Origin: Erythrobacter aurantius
Lineage (GTDB): Bacteria; Pseudomonadota; Alphaproteobacteria; Sphingomonadales; Sphingomonadaceae
Length of the DNA: 64,000 bases
Direction of reading: 5' to 3'
NCBI RefSeq assembly: GCF_023823125.1
Contig: NZ_CP090949.1
Coordinates: 744,001 to 808,000 of the forward strand
Under the pieces are notes generated by a model. The model was not told where the DNA came from and searched no databases. It worked only from the letters and a program-made list of their open reading frames with translations. Every line of letters begins with the position of its first letter. The stretch's first letter is position 1. Both the position numbers and the translations under genes were made by a program. Below are positions 43,445-51,979 of this stretch, piece by piece.

Positions 43445-44233
43445 ATGCCCACTTCCGCCCTTCACGTCGCCCGCACCGGGCTTGAGGCACAGGATGCGCG
43501 GATGCGCGTCATCGCCAACAACCTCGCCAATATCGGCACCACTGGTTTCAAGCGCGACCGTGCCGATTTCGCGACGCTTGCCTATCAGGAACAGCGGGTG
43601 GCGGGGCAGCAATCGACCAACGAAACCGCCTATGCCGTGGGGCTCAACCTAGGCACGGGGGTGCAGGTGTTGGGTACGACCAGCATCCAGTCGCAGGGCA
43701 CGCTCAACCAGACGGGCAATTCGCTCGACATGGCGCTGGATGGCAATGGCTATTTTCAGGTTGAACTTCCCGGTGGCCAGATCGCCTTCACCCGCGCGGG
43801 CAATTTCACCCTTTCGGCGCAGGGCAATCTTGTCACTTCGCAAGGCTATGCCGTGACCCCGCCGATCCAGGTGCCGCAGGGCGCGCAGAGCATCGCGGTT
43901 GCCCCGGATGGCACGGTCAGCGCGGTGCAGCCGGGACAGGCAGCGCCGGTGCAGCTCGGGCAATTACAGGTCGCCAGCTTCGTCAATCCCGCCGGTCTTC
44001 GCCAGATCGGGGACAATTCCCTTGTCGAAACCGCCGCCAGCGGCCCGGTCGAACTCGGCGTCGCGGGGCAATTCGGGCGCGGACAGATCCGTCAGGGGAT
44101 GCTCGAGGCTTCCAACGTGAACGTGGTCGAGGAGCTGGTCGAAATGATCGAGGCCCAGCGCGCCTACGAAATCAATTCCAAGATGGTGAGCGCGGTCGAC
44201 GAAATGCTGCGCAACGCCAACCAGACATTGTGA
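43445..44233 (+). CDS. flgG: Flagellar distal rod protein FlgG
   Basis: 262 residues, typical length. ALHVARTGLEAQDARMRVIANNLANIGTTGFKRDRADF and the C-terminal VNVVEELVEMIEAQRAYEINSKMVSAVDEMLRNANQTL are diagnostic. Followed by flgH with overlapping start region. Confidence 0.95.
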   Translation: MPTSALHVARTGLEAQDARMRVIANNLANIGTTGFKRDRADFATLAYQEQRVAGQQSTNETAYAVGLNLGTGVQVLGTTSIQSQGTLNQTGNSLDMALDGNGYFQVELPGGQIAFTRAGNFTLSAQGNLVTSQGYAVTPPIQVPQGAQSIAVAPDGTVSAVQPGQAAPVQLGQLQVASFVNPAGLRQIGDNSLVETAASGPVELGVAGQFGRGQIRQGMLEASNVNVVEELVEMIEAQRAYEINSKMVSAVDEMLRNANQTL

Positions 44234-44238
44234 GGGGC

Positions 44239-44916
44239 ATGATGAAAAAGACGATTTTGCCAATCGCCGCCGCGCTCTCGCTTTCGGCCTGCATGGGTTC
44301 GGGCGCGCAGCGCGAGCTTGGTTTTGCAGCGCCTCCGCCGCCTCCCGCCCCGGCAGTCGTCGCGGGCGGCAACGGGGCCAGTCAGGGCGCTATTTTTCAG
44401 GTGAGCCAGGGCTATTCCGGCCTCGTCACCGGAACCCGCGCCCGCGCACTGGGCGACATGGTGACGATCCGGCTGGTGGAAAACACCACCACATCCAAGA
44501 GCACCAGCAGCCAGACACAACGTTCCGGCAGCTTCGGAATTACGCCTCCCACCGCCGGGCCGCTCGATTTCCTGAACCCCAATGCCCTTAATGCCAGCGG
44601 CGAAGGGTCGTTCAATGGAGGGGGGACCGCTGCGCAGCAAAGCCAATTGAGCGGTACCGTCGCGGTGACGATCGCGGCGATCTACCCCAACGGAACCGCC
44701 GAAGTGGTCGGAGAAAAGCAGATGTCGCTGAGCCAAGGGGACGAATGGGTCCAGTTCGCAGGACGCATCCGGCTGGTCGATATTGATGCCGACAACACCC
44801 TGCCGTCCTCTCGCGTGGCCAATGCGCGGGTGATCTACAGCGGCAAGGGGCAAGTCCAGCAGGCAAGCCGTCCGGGCTGGCTGTCGCGCTTCTTCAATGC
44901 AGTGAGTCCGTTCTGA
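44239..44916 (+). CDS. flgH: Flagellar L-ring lipoprotein FlgH
   Basis: 225 residues. MKKTILPIAAALSLSACMG is a lipoprotein signal with Cys lipobox (LSAC). LGDMVTIRLVENTTTSKS and NANGTAEVVGEKQMSLSQGDEWVQFAG-like segments identify FlgH. ATG 44239 or 44242, with GAGGGG immediately before; stop overlaps the flgI ATG. Confidence 0.93.
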   Translation: MMKKTILPIAAALSLSACMGSGAQRELGFAAPPPPPAPAVVAGGNGASQGAIFQVSQGYSGLVTGTRARALGDMVTIRLVENTTTSKSTSSQTQRSGSFGITPPTAGPLDFLNPNALNASGEGSFNGGGTAAQQSQLSGTVAVTIAAIYPNGTAEVVGEKQMSLSQGDEWVQFAGRIRLVDIDADNTLPSSRVANARVIYSGKGQVQQASRPGWLSRFFNAVSPF

Positions 44917-46021
44917 TGCCGCGTTTTCACACATTCATCGCGCTGATTGCGCTGTTCATCGCGCTGGTGCCTTCGATGGCGTCGGCGGAGCGCATCCGTG
45001 ATCTCGGCCAGTTCGAGGGGCTGCGTGCCAACCAATTGACGGGATATGGCGTTGTTGTCGGCCTGCAAGGGACCGGTGACGACAATCTCGAATATGTGAC
45101 AGAGGCGATGCGGGGCGTATCGGGCCGGCTCGGGCTGCAATTGCCGCCCGGTGTCAGCCCCAATCTGCGCAACGCCGCCGCCGTCATTATCACCGCCGAA
45201 TTGCCGCCCTTTGCCAAGCCGGGACAGCGGATCGACATCACCGTGTCGACGCTGGGCCAGGCCCGATCCTTGCGCGGGGGGGGGCGCTGGTGCTCGCCCC
45301 GCTGTATGGTGCGGACGGGCAGATCTATGCGATGGCGCAGGGCAATGTCGCGGTCGGCGGGCTGGGCGTATCGGGCCGCGACGGATCGCAATTGACCGTC
45401 AATGTGGCGACCGTGGGCCGGATCGCCGATGGAGCGACGGTGGAGCGCGCAGTCGCAACCGGGTTCGATCAGCAAAGCTCGCTGCGCTTCAACCTGCATC
45501 AGGCCGATTTTCTTACCGCCGCACGGGTGCGTGACGCGATCAACACACGCTATCCCGGCACGGCGCAGATCGCCGATGGGGTGAGCATCGAGCTGGTTTT
45601 GCCGTTCGGCAGCAATCAGCGTGCCGCCATGCTCGCCGACATCGAAATGCTCGACGTGATGCCCGCCCCGGTTGCGGCGCGAGTGATCGTCAACAGCCGT
45701 ACCGGCACAGTGGTGATCAATCAGGCGGTGCGTCTTGCGCCAGCCGCGATCAGTCACGGCAAGCTGGTGATCCGGATCGAGGAATCGCCCGCCGTGATCC
45801 AACCCGATCCCTTCAGCCGGGGTGTGACTGCGGTTGAGGAATCCTCCGAAATCACCGTTTCCGAACGAAGTGATCGCATCGCCTTGATGCCGGGGGCTGC
45901 CAATCTTTCCGAGATCGTCGACGCGCTCAATCTGTTGGGCGTGGGCGCGGCTGATCTGGTCGTGATCCTCGAAAGCCTTAAGCAGGCAGGCGCCTTGCAG
46001 GCGGAAATGGTGGTGCTGTGA
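44916..46021 (+). pseudogene. flgI: Flagellar P-ring protein FlgI, frameshifted in a nine-G tract
   Basis: Signal peptide (1-24, ending ASA), then IRDLGQFEGLRANQLTGYGVVVGLQGTGDD to ARSLRGG, where a G9 run (45276-45284) shifts the frame. The rest, ALVLAPLYGADGQIYAMAQGNVAVGGLGVSG to the end at TGA 46019-46021, is in another frame and normal. Family sequence SLRGG-A/T-L would need seven G (ten would also restore the frame with an extra Gly). Could be a real slipped-strand mutation, a phase-variable tract or a read error. FlgI makes the periplasmic P ring, essential for swimming. Confidence 0.85.
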
Positions 46022-46314
46022 TGATTGCGCCGCGTCTTTCCGCTGTCGATCCTGCAACCCCTGCGCTCTCGCCCGAGCGGCAGGAACTGCGCGCGGCGGC
46101 GGAAGGATTCGAGGCGATCATGATCCGGCGGATGCTGGAAAGTGCGCGCGCATCGAGCTTTGCCGAGGACGCGCCGCTTACCGGAGGCGGCCTCAAACAG
46201 TTCCAGAAAATGCGCGACGAACACTTCGCCGAAGTGGCTTCGCAAAGCGGGGCCTTCGGGTTTGCACGGAGTATCGAGGAACAGCTTGCTCAATTTGTTG
46301 ATGGCAAGGGTTAG
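46021..46314 (+). CDS. flgJ: Rod-binding protein, FlgJ N-terminal domain only
   Basis: 97 residues: LRAAAEGFEAIMIRRMLESARASSFAEDAPLTGGGLKQFQKMRDEHFAEVAS is the rod-capping FlgJ_N domain. No glucosaminidase domain, as usual in alphaproteobacteria; the SLT enzyme at 35792-36787 probably supplies the lytic activity. ATG overlaps the flgI stop; ends with TAG, which shows that TAG is a working stop here. Confidence 0.88.
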   Translation: MIAPRLSAVDPATPALSPERQELRAAAEGFEAIMIRRMLESARASSFAEDAPLTGGGLKQFQKMRDEHFAEVASQSGAFGFARSIEEQLAQFVDGKG

Positions 46315-46319
46315 GGGCC

Positions 46320-47660
46320 ATGGCTACCAGTCTCATCACCATCGGCCGCACCGGATTGGCGGCATCGCGCGCAGCTTTGGAGCTGACGGCGCAGAATATC
46401 GCCAATGCCTCCAACGCCGATTACACGCGGCGGCGGATCGACCAGAGCGAGCTGGTGACGACAGGCCGGATAGAACGACTCCAGCGCAGCACACTGAACG
46501 GAGTGACGATCGGCAATGTTGATCGGCTGGGAAATGAGTTCACTCAGCGGCAGGTGCGTGCGAGCACTTCCGATCTTGCCCGCATAGAGGCGGAGATCGC
46601 GGGATTGCGCGGCGCTGAAAGCGCGCTGGAGCAATAGGGCCTTTATGAAAGCCTTGTCGATTTCGAAGCTGCGCTGACGCTGCTTGAAAGCGATCCGACC
46701 GATTCCGCCTTGCGCACGGCGGCGGTCGAAAGCGCGCGGCAGATGGCAGAGACATTCCAGTTCGCCGACTTTGCTCTTGGCAATGCCCGCGACCTTGCCG
46801 AAGCCGAACTGGGAGCCGGGATCGATAAGATCAACGGAACCGCCAGCGCGCTCGCGCGGATCAACCTTGATCTTGTCGGAGCGCGCGAAGGCACGGCTGG
46901 CCGCGCCGCGCTGCTTGATGCGCGCGATGCGGCTCTGCGTGATCTGTCGCAGGAAATCGGTATCGAAGTCAGCTTCGACCAGTTCGGAGCCGCCGAAGTG
47001 CGACTGGCCGCTCCGGGCAGTCCGGTGCTCGTCAGCGCTGCCAGCGCCAGCACCATGAGCGCCGACATCACTCCGGGCGGGCCCGTGGAAATCCGGATCG
47101 ACGGAGCAGCGGTATCGCCTGCCGGCGGGAATGTTGCCGGACGCGTCGCGGCGCTGGCCGATTACACCCAGCGCCAGAGCGAACTTGATGCCGCAGCCGC
47201 AGCCACGATTGCACGCGCCAATACCGCGCAGGCCGCCGGGGCCGCGCTGGACGGATCGCCGGGACAACCGCTTTTCTCAGGCACGCTGGCCAGCGACATC
47301 ACCATGGTCCTGAGCGGTGGTGCGGCTCTGGCTGTTGCTCCTGCCGGATCGCCTGCGGGCAGCCGCGACACCGGCAATCTCGCCAATCTGATCGCCGCAT
47401 TCGGTGCCGATGACGGGCCGATTGCCGGGATCGACCGCACGCTGCTTTCGCTGTCCAGCCGGATTGCCGGACTTGATACGACCCGCGACGGGCTGGCGAT
47501 GATCCGCGATAGCGCGGTCGCCACCATGCTGGCCGAAAGCGGGGTCGATCTCGACACAGAAGCTGCCAATCTGGTGCGGCTGCAACAGGCATTCGATGCC
47601 AACAGCCGCGTGATCCAGGTCGCCACCGAACTGTTCGACACCATTCTGGGGCTGGGATGA
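46320..47660 (+). pseudogene. flgK: Hook-filament junction protein FlgK (HAP1), interrupted by in-frame TAG
   Basis: Frame from ATG 46320 to TGA 47658-47660 (446 codons) with a single TAG at 46635-46637 (codon 106). Start: LITIGRTGLAASRAALELTAQNIANASNADYTRRRID, a FlgK/rod N-terminus. End: AANLVRLQQAFDANSRVIQVATELFDTILGLG, typical FlgK C-terminus. The TAG falls between SALEQ and GLYESLVDFE in a continuous helix, where Glu or Gln would fit. Without readthrough no filament can be joined to the hook. Confidence 0.83.
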
Positions 47661-48577
47661 TGACCGGCATCAGCAATTCCACCAGCGCCTTCTTCGATCG
47701 CTCTCTGGGTCAGATGAATGACCTAAGGGCCTCGCTAGAACGGTTTCAGACCCAGATTGCCACCGGCGTGCGGATCGAGCGCGGATCAGACGATCCGGTT
47801 GCCGCCGCGCGCCTGCGTGCGCTCACCCGGCTCGAACGGCGCGGAGAGACCGAGGCCGAGAACGCAGCCCGGCTGGGCCAGGACCTGACGCAGGCTTCGA
47901 ACGAAATCGAAGGCGTGGTCGCGATCCTCCAGCGGGTGCGTGAACTCGCTGTGGCTGCAGGCAGCGACACTGCGGGGGCCAGCGGGCGCGAGGCTATCGC
48001 GCTGGAAATCGAACAATTGGGCGAGGAGCTCTTTGCCCGTTCAAACGCCCGTTCCATCACTGGCGCGCCATTGTTCGCGGGCACTGCCGGAGCGCCCGCA
48101 TTCGTGCGCGATGCTGCCGGCAATGTCACCTACAACGGCAACAGCCAGAATGGCACTGTTCCGGTTGCGGCGGGAACTCAGATCGAACGCGGGGTGACGG
48201 GTGATCAGCTGTTCGAATTCGACGTCAACGGCACGCCCGACAGCGCCTTCAACGTGCTGTCCGGCCTTGCGCTGGCCCCGCGGGGAGGGGCGGCCGATCC
48301 GGCACAGGCGGCGCAGGATGCACTCGCCGGGATCGACGCCGCGCTCGACAGCGCGACCCGCAGCCAGACGATCATCGGCACCCGGCTCGACTGGGTCAAC
48401 GCGATCCAGCAGGATCAGGAAACCCGCGCGCTCGACGTGGCGGCGCAGCGATCGCAGATCGGCGACACTGATGTCACCGATGCGATCGTGCGCCTGCAGC
48501 AGGTGCTGACCGCGCTCGAAGCGAGCCAGGCCAGCTTCACCCGCATTTCTTCGCTTTCACTCTTCAACGCCCTTTAA
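47657..48577 (+). CDS. flgL: Hook-filament junction protein FlgL (HAP3)
   Basis: 306 residues, intact. N-terminal LERFQTQIATGVRIERGSDDPVAAARL and C-terminal LQQVLTALEASQASFTRISSLSLFNAL are flagellin-superfamily helices of FlgL. Overlaps the flgK stop (ATGATGA). Confidence 0.92.
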   Translation: MMTGISNSTSAFFDRSLGQMNDLRASLERFQTQIATGVRIERGSDDPVAAARLRALTRLERRGETEAENAARLGQDLTQASNEIEGVVAILQRVRELAVAAGSDTAGASGREAIALEIEQLGEELFARSNARSITGAPLFAGTAGAPAFVRDAAGNVTYNGNSQNGTVPVAAGTQIERGVTGDQLFEFDVNGTPDSAFNVLSGLALAPRGGAADPAQAAQDALAGIDAALDSATRSQTIIGTRLDWVNAIQQDQETRALDVAAQRSQIGDTDVTDAIVRLQQVLTALEASQASFTRISSLSLFNAL

Positions 48578-48596
48578 CCCCGGAAGGTCTGCCGCT

Positions 48597-49460
48597 GTGT
48601 TTGCCGCCATTGGTATCATCGTCCTTATTGTCATGGTCTTTGGCGGCTTCACCATTGCCGGTGGTTCTTTGGGTCCTGTCCTTGCCGCTCTGCCGCTCGA
48701 ATTCATGATGATCGGTGGAGCGGCGCTGGGTGCGACGCTGATCGGCAATTCGATGCACGAACTGAAGCTGCTGGGCGGCGGCGTGGCCAAGGTGTTCAAG
48801 GGGCCGAAATACACCGATCAGGATCACCTCGACGCGATCGCCCTTTCGAGCAAGCTGATGAAGGTGCTGCGATCCGAAGGCGCAGTGGCGCTGGAAAGCC
48901 ATGTGACCGAGCCGGAAAACTCCGCGCTGTTCAGCGAATACCCGCGCCTTCAGAAAGACCCTGTGGTCGTCAACATGATCTGCGATCCCTTGACGCTGAT
49001 GGTGGTGTCTTCGGGTACGCTCGATACCCACGCGGTGGAGGATGTGATCGACAATGCGATCAAGACCCAGCTGCATGAAATGCAGGAGCCCGAGCACGCG
49101 ATCCAGTCTCTGGCGGATGCCTTCCCCGCGCTTGGCATCGTTGCCGCAGTGCTGGGCGTGATCAAGACCATGGGCGCGATCAGCGAACCGCCCGAAATCC
49201 TCGGCAAGATGATCGGCGGCGCATTGGTGGGAACATTCCTGGGGGTGCTGCTGGCCTATGGTTTTGCCGGGCCGATGGCGAGCCGCCTGAAACAGGTCAA
49301 CGCGCATGACAGCCAGATTTATCACTCGATCAAGCAGGTGATCATCGCCAGCCTGCACGGCTATCCGCAGCCGTTGGTGCTCGAAGCGGCGCGTTCGGGC
49401 CTGCCGCCGGCACACCGGCCCAAGCTGACCGAACTGCTCGACCTGATGCGGGGCAAGTGA
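48597..49460 (+). CDS. motA: Flagellar stator protein MotA
   Basis: 287 residues, GTG start with GGAAGGT upstream. Four helices; the second pair includes FPALGIVAAVLGVIKTMG and GTFLGVLLAYGFAGPMASRLK. Cytoplasmic loop with charged residues that contact FliG. Intact, followed one base later by motB. Confidence 0.94.
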   Translation: MFAAIGIIVLIVMVFGGFTIAGGSLGPVLAALPLEFMMIGGAALGATLIGNSMHELKLLGGGVAKVFKGPKYTDQDHLDAIALSSKLMKVLRSEGAVALESHVTEPENSALFSEYPRLQKDPVVVNMICDPLTLMVVSSGTLDTHAVEDVIDNAIKTQLHEMQEPEHAIQSLADAFPALGIVAAVLGVIKTMGAISEPPEILGKMIGGALVGTFLGVLLAYGFAGPMASRLKQVNAHDSQIYHSIKQVIIASLHGYPQPLVLEAARSGLPPAHRPKLTELLDLMRGK

Positions 49461-49461
49461 C

Positions 49462-50379
49462 ATGGCTTCGCGGGCATCAGTCGCCGATCCGACGCAGTCG
49501 GGTGAAGGTGGTGTCGGCGCCATCCCCGCGCCGATCATCGTCAAGAAAGTCGTCGTCACGGGCGGCGACGGCCACCACGGCGGTGCGTGGAAAGTGGCCT
49601 ATGCCGATTTCGTGACCGCGATGATGGCGTTCTTCCTGCTGCTGTGGCTGCTGGGCGCGACAGAGGAAACCCAGCGCAAGGGGATCGCCGACTATTTCTC
49701 GCCCACTCTGGTAAAGACCCGGCAGGAAAGCTCGGGCTCTGATGGCCTGCTGGGCGGATCGTCGCTGACCGACGTTGACAACTATCCGCATGCCATGGGG
49801 CAGACGGGCACTCAGTCCATCACCATCCCGCGCGGCGCGCAGGGCGGCCCGGTCGAAGGTGGCGGAGAGGGCGATGCTACCAATCGCCTTCGCAAATCGA
49901 TCGAGGAGCAGTTGTCCGAAAAGCGCGAGATTTCGCGGCTGGTGCGTCAGGTGCGGGTGATGCGCGCGCCTGACGGTGTGCGGATTGATCTTGTCGACGA
50001 TGCCGATTTTTCGATGTTCGCGCTTGGCACCACGGTCTTGACCGAGGATGCGCGCGCATTGCTTGAAGTGATCGGCGATACTCTCGCCCAAGAGCGCAAC
50101 CCGCTGATCCTGCGTGGCCATACCGATTCCCTGCCATGGCGTTCGGGCGTGCAGGTCAACAACTGGTCGCTTTCCGCAGGACGAGCCGAGGCAACCCGCC
50201 AGCAACTGATCCTGAGCGGTCTGCCCGCCGCTCGTTTTGCCAGGATCGAGGGCGTGGCTGACACCGAGCCCCTGATCGCAAGCGATAGGACAGATCCCCG
50301 GAACCGGCGGATATCGCTGCTGCTGCTGAACCAGCAAACCAGGCCGGTGAGAAGCGCCGCGCGTGCCGAGCGACGATGA
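49462..50379 (+). CDS. motB: Flagellar stator protein MotB
   Basis: 305 residues. KVAYADFVTAMMAFFLLLWLLG is the single helix with the proton-carrying Asp; C-terminal OmpA-like peptidoglycan-binding domain with LRGHTDSLPW and NWSLSAGRAEATRQQL. Preceded by the HGGAWK motif. Last gene of the flgB-motB run. Confidence 0.94.
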   Translation: MASRASVADPTQSGEGGVGAIPAPIIVKKVVVTGGDGHHGGAWKVAYADFVTAMMAFFLLLWLLGATEETQRKGIADYFSPTLVKTRQESSGSDGLLGGSSLTDVDNYPHAMGQTGTQSITIPRGAQGGPVEGGGEGDATNRLRKSIEEQLSEKREISRLVRQVRVMRAPDGVRIDLVDDADFSMFALGTTVLTEDARALLEVIGDTLAQERNPLILRGHTDSLPWRSGVQVNNWSLSAGRAEATRQQLILSGLPAARFARIEGVADTEPLIASDRTDPRNRRISLLLLNQQTRPVRSAARAERR

Positions 50380-50455
50380 CACCCTGGGTACGCGAAGAAT
50401 GAGCCTCGGTGACGATAGCCAGATCAGATTCGGGGTGGTGCGAACCAAGCAAAAA

Positions 50456-50521
50456 CCTGCGGGGGCACGCAAATGTTGCCGAGGGAGACTCTCACCCCGG
50501 CAACATCGCGCAACCCGCAGG
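50456..50521. terminator. Nested two-stem hairpin between motB and the response-regulator gene
   Basis: Outer stem CCTGCGGG (50456-50463) with CCCGCAGG (50514-50521); inner stem ATGTTGCCG (50473-50481) with CGGCAACAT (50498-50506); both perfect. It lies in the 283-base gap between two converging genes, so a bidirectional terminator is the simple reading. No T-run follows, so a structured small RNA or processing site is also possible. The rest of the gap is AT-rich near 50585-50640, with no gene. Confidence 0.6.
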
Positions 50522-50662
50522 TGAGAACCATTGTTATCCTCTTCCTCAGACCGTATTCAGGGGTACTTTCAAAGGGGATTCGAGGCGAGTGAAAGAAATT
50601 TCATATTGAGATTTATTGTTCTCAATCGAAGCCGGTCGAACCCGCCGGAATTCGCGCCAATT

Positions 50663-51505
50663 TCATTCCTGGATGGCTGATAGATATCCGACCATCGCGT
50701 TGAAGGACTCTTCCTCGAGTTCAAGCATCACGCGCCGATTGTCTTCGGGGTCTTTCCATCTGCGCACCAGACCCGAAGCGACGAGATTGCCGACGTGACG
50801 GAATGCCGTTGAAAATGGCACCTGAGTGGCCGCGCAGGCGCTGGATACCGGAATCGGTGTGCCTTGCAGTTTCGCTAGGGTCAGTTCGAGCATTATGTCC
50901 CACATCGGGTCCGAAAAGAGCTCGGCGTCAAGGAAATCCATTCTGCGGCGCCGCAGCTTGATGATATTGCGCACAAAATCCGTCATGGTCTGGCCGCGGG
51001 TCGAAGGCGAGACTGCCGGATTTTTCTTCTTGTTAGCGGCTTCTCGCAGTGTGGCGAGCTGCCACGAGCCCAGCATCTGTGCCCGCCGCATCGAGGCGCG
51101 GCGCAGAGCCGATGCCAGATCGCCTCTTCCGACGGGTTTTGCCAGAAAATCAACGGCGTTGTGACGCATCGCCTCAACCGCGGTATCCAAAGAACCGAAG
51201 CCGGTGATCATCAGGGCAACGATCGGCCGGGAAGAGGAATAACGGGCGGCCAATTCGGATAGCAGGCCCAGGCCATCCATTTCCGGCATCTGGAAATCGG
51301 TGATGATGATCCCGATCGACTGATCTTCCCCGATAATTTTCAGTGCGTCGGGAGCGTTTCCGGCTGCATGAAACGAATAACCGAGGTGATCGATCATTTC
51401 GCAATATTCTTGAAGGCAAGCTGGATCGTCATCGATGACAAGAACCGTGCTTGTCATGATGGCCAGATCCATCGATTCAGCCCCCCGTTGCTGAAAGTCA
51501 TCCAT
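50663..51505 (-). CDS. Response regulator with receiver and winged-helix output (H-NOX module)
   Basis: 280 residues from ATG 51505 (ATG 51472 behind CGGGGGGC and ATG 51457 are alternatives). Receiver: VLVIDDDPACLQEY acidic pair, IIITDFQMPEMDG with phosphoacceptor D70, DFLAKPVG with the Lys. C-terminal about 185-280: ACAATQVPFSTAFRHVGNLVASGLVRRWKDPEDNRRVMLEL, a MarR-like winged helix. Divergent from the H-NOX genes, so it is probably the transcriptional output, comparable in role to HnoC of Shewanella/Vibrio. The 227-base shared intergenic region must hold both promoters. Confidence 0.82.
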   Translation of the reverse strand: MDDFQQRGAESMDLAIMTSTVLVIDDDPACLQEYCEMIDHLGYSFHAAGNAPDALKIIGEDQSIGIIITDFQMPEMDGLGLLSELAARYSSSRPIVALMITGFGSLDTAVEAMRHNAVDFLAKPVGRGDLASALRRASMRRAQMLGSWQLATLREAANKKKNPAVSPSTRGQTMTDFVRNIIKLRRRRMDFLDAELFSDPMWDIMLELTLAKLQGTPIPVSSACAATQVPFSTAFRHVGNLVASGLVRRWKDPEDNRRVMLELEEESFNAMVGYLSAIQE

Positions 51506-51700
51506 CCCGATTTGTGTTCCTACGACATTTATCGCCGAAAAGCGCCCCTATCCGAGCCATATCGATGCGCTTGGGCATCGACAGGGAATATACCTTCAAA
51601 ATGAGAATGATTCGATTTTGCATTGGCAAGTTCGTGGTTGATATCTCATTACCCTGATCTTTCAGGAACTTTTTGCGGGCTTTCGGCTTTGGAGCTTGGC

Positions 51701-51733
51701 GTTGTTTGAGGCGTTGTTTGAGGCATTGTTTGA
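51701..51733 (+). repeat. 12-bp tandem repeat carrying the ribosome-binding site
   Basis: GTTGTTTGAGGC at 51701-51712 and again 51713-51724, followed by a third partial copy ATTGTTTGA (51725-51733) that runs into the start codon. Each full copy contains GAGG, so two Shine-Dalgarno sequences lie 11 and 23 bases before ATG 51733. Confidence 0.75.
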
Positions 51734-51945
51734 TGATTGAAAACAATCGGCGGTTGCACGATTTGAGACAGCCATTGAATGTCATCAGACTGGCAGCCGG
51801 GAACATGAGCATCCGTATCCAGCGCGAGGCAGATTTGCCAAGCCGGGAATACTACGCGTCGAAGCTGGACCTGATCGAAACCCAGGTGGAAATGCTGGCC
51901 GCATTGCTGGACGAAATTGCAGGCGGCGACGCAAACGACCGATGA
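51733..51945 (+). CDS. Stand-alone histidine phosphoacceptor (DHp/HisKA-like) mini-protein
   Basis: 70 residues. RRLHDLRQPLNVIRLAAGN at residues 6-24 is an H-box of the HisKA type (H-D/E-L-R-x-P-L-N-x-I) with His9 as the phosphoacceptor. The second half, YYASKLDLIETQVEMLAALLDEIAG, forms the partner helix. There is no room for an ATPase domain. ATG 51733 was chosen because the H-box needs about this start and the repeat supplies SD sequences; the longer frame to 51673 is arginine/cysteine-rich and repeat-derived. It lies 34 bases before the H-NOX gene in the same direction. It may relay phosphate, or bind the kinase as a decoy helix pair. Confidence 0.7.
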   Translation: MIENNRRLHDLRQPLNVIRLAAGNMSIRIQREADLPSREYYASKLDLIETQVEMLAALLDEIAGGDANDR

Positions 51946-51979
51946 TTTTGCGCTGATTTATGTTTAGGGATCCGTGGCG

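Noticed and set aside
38842-46637. TAG reassigned to an amino acid in this organism
   Set aside because: Several intact genes here end with TAG at the expected family length (sqr, flgJ, methyltransferase, hybrid kinase), so TAG must normally stop translation.
50456-50521. c-di-GMP (GEMM) riboswitch near the motor genes
   Set aside because: The GCACGCAAA start looked similar, but the tetraloop/receptor pattern and the following conserved segments are missing, and it lies after motB between convergent genes.
51598-51622. Fur-box-like sequence between the response regulator and the mini-protein
   Set aside because: ATGAGAATGATTCG resembles one Fur hexamer pair only; the other half does not match, and no iron gene is near.
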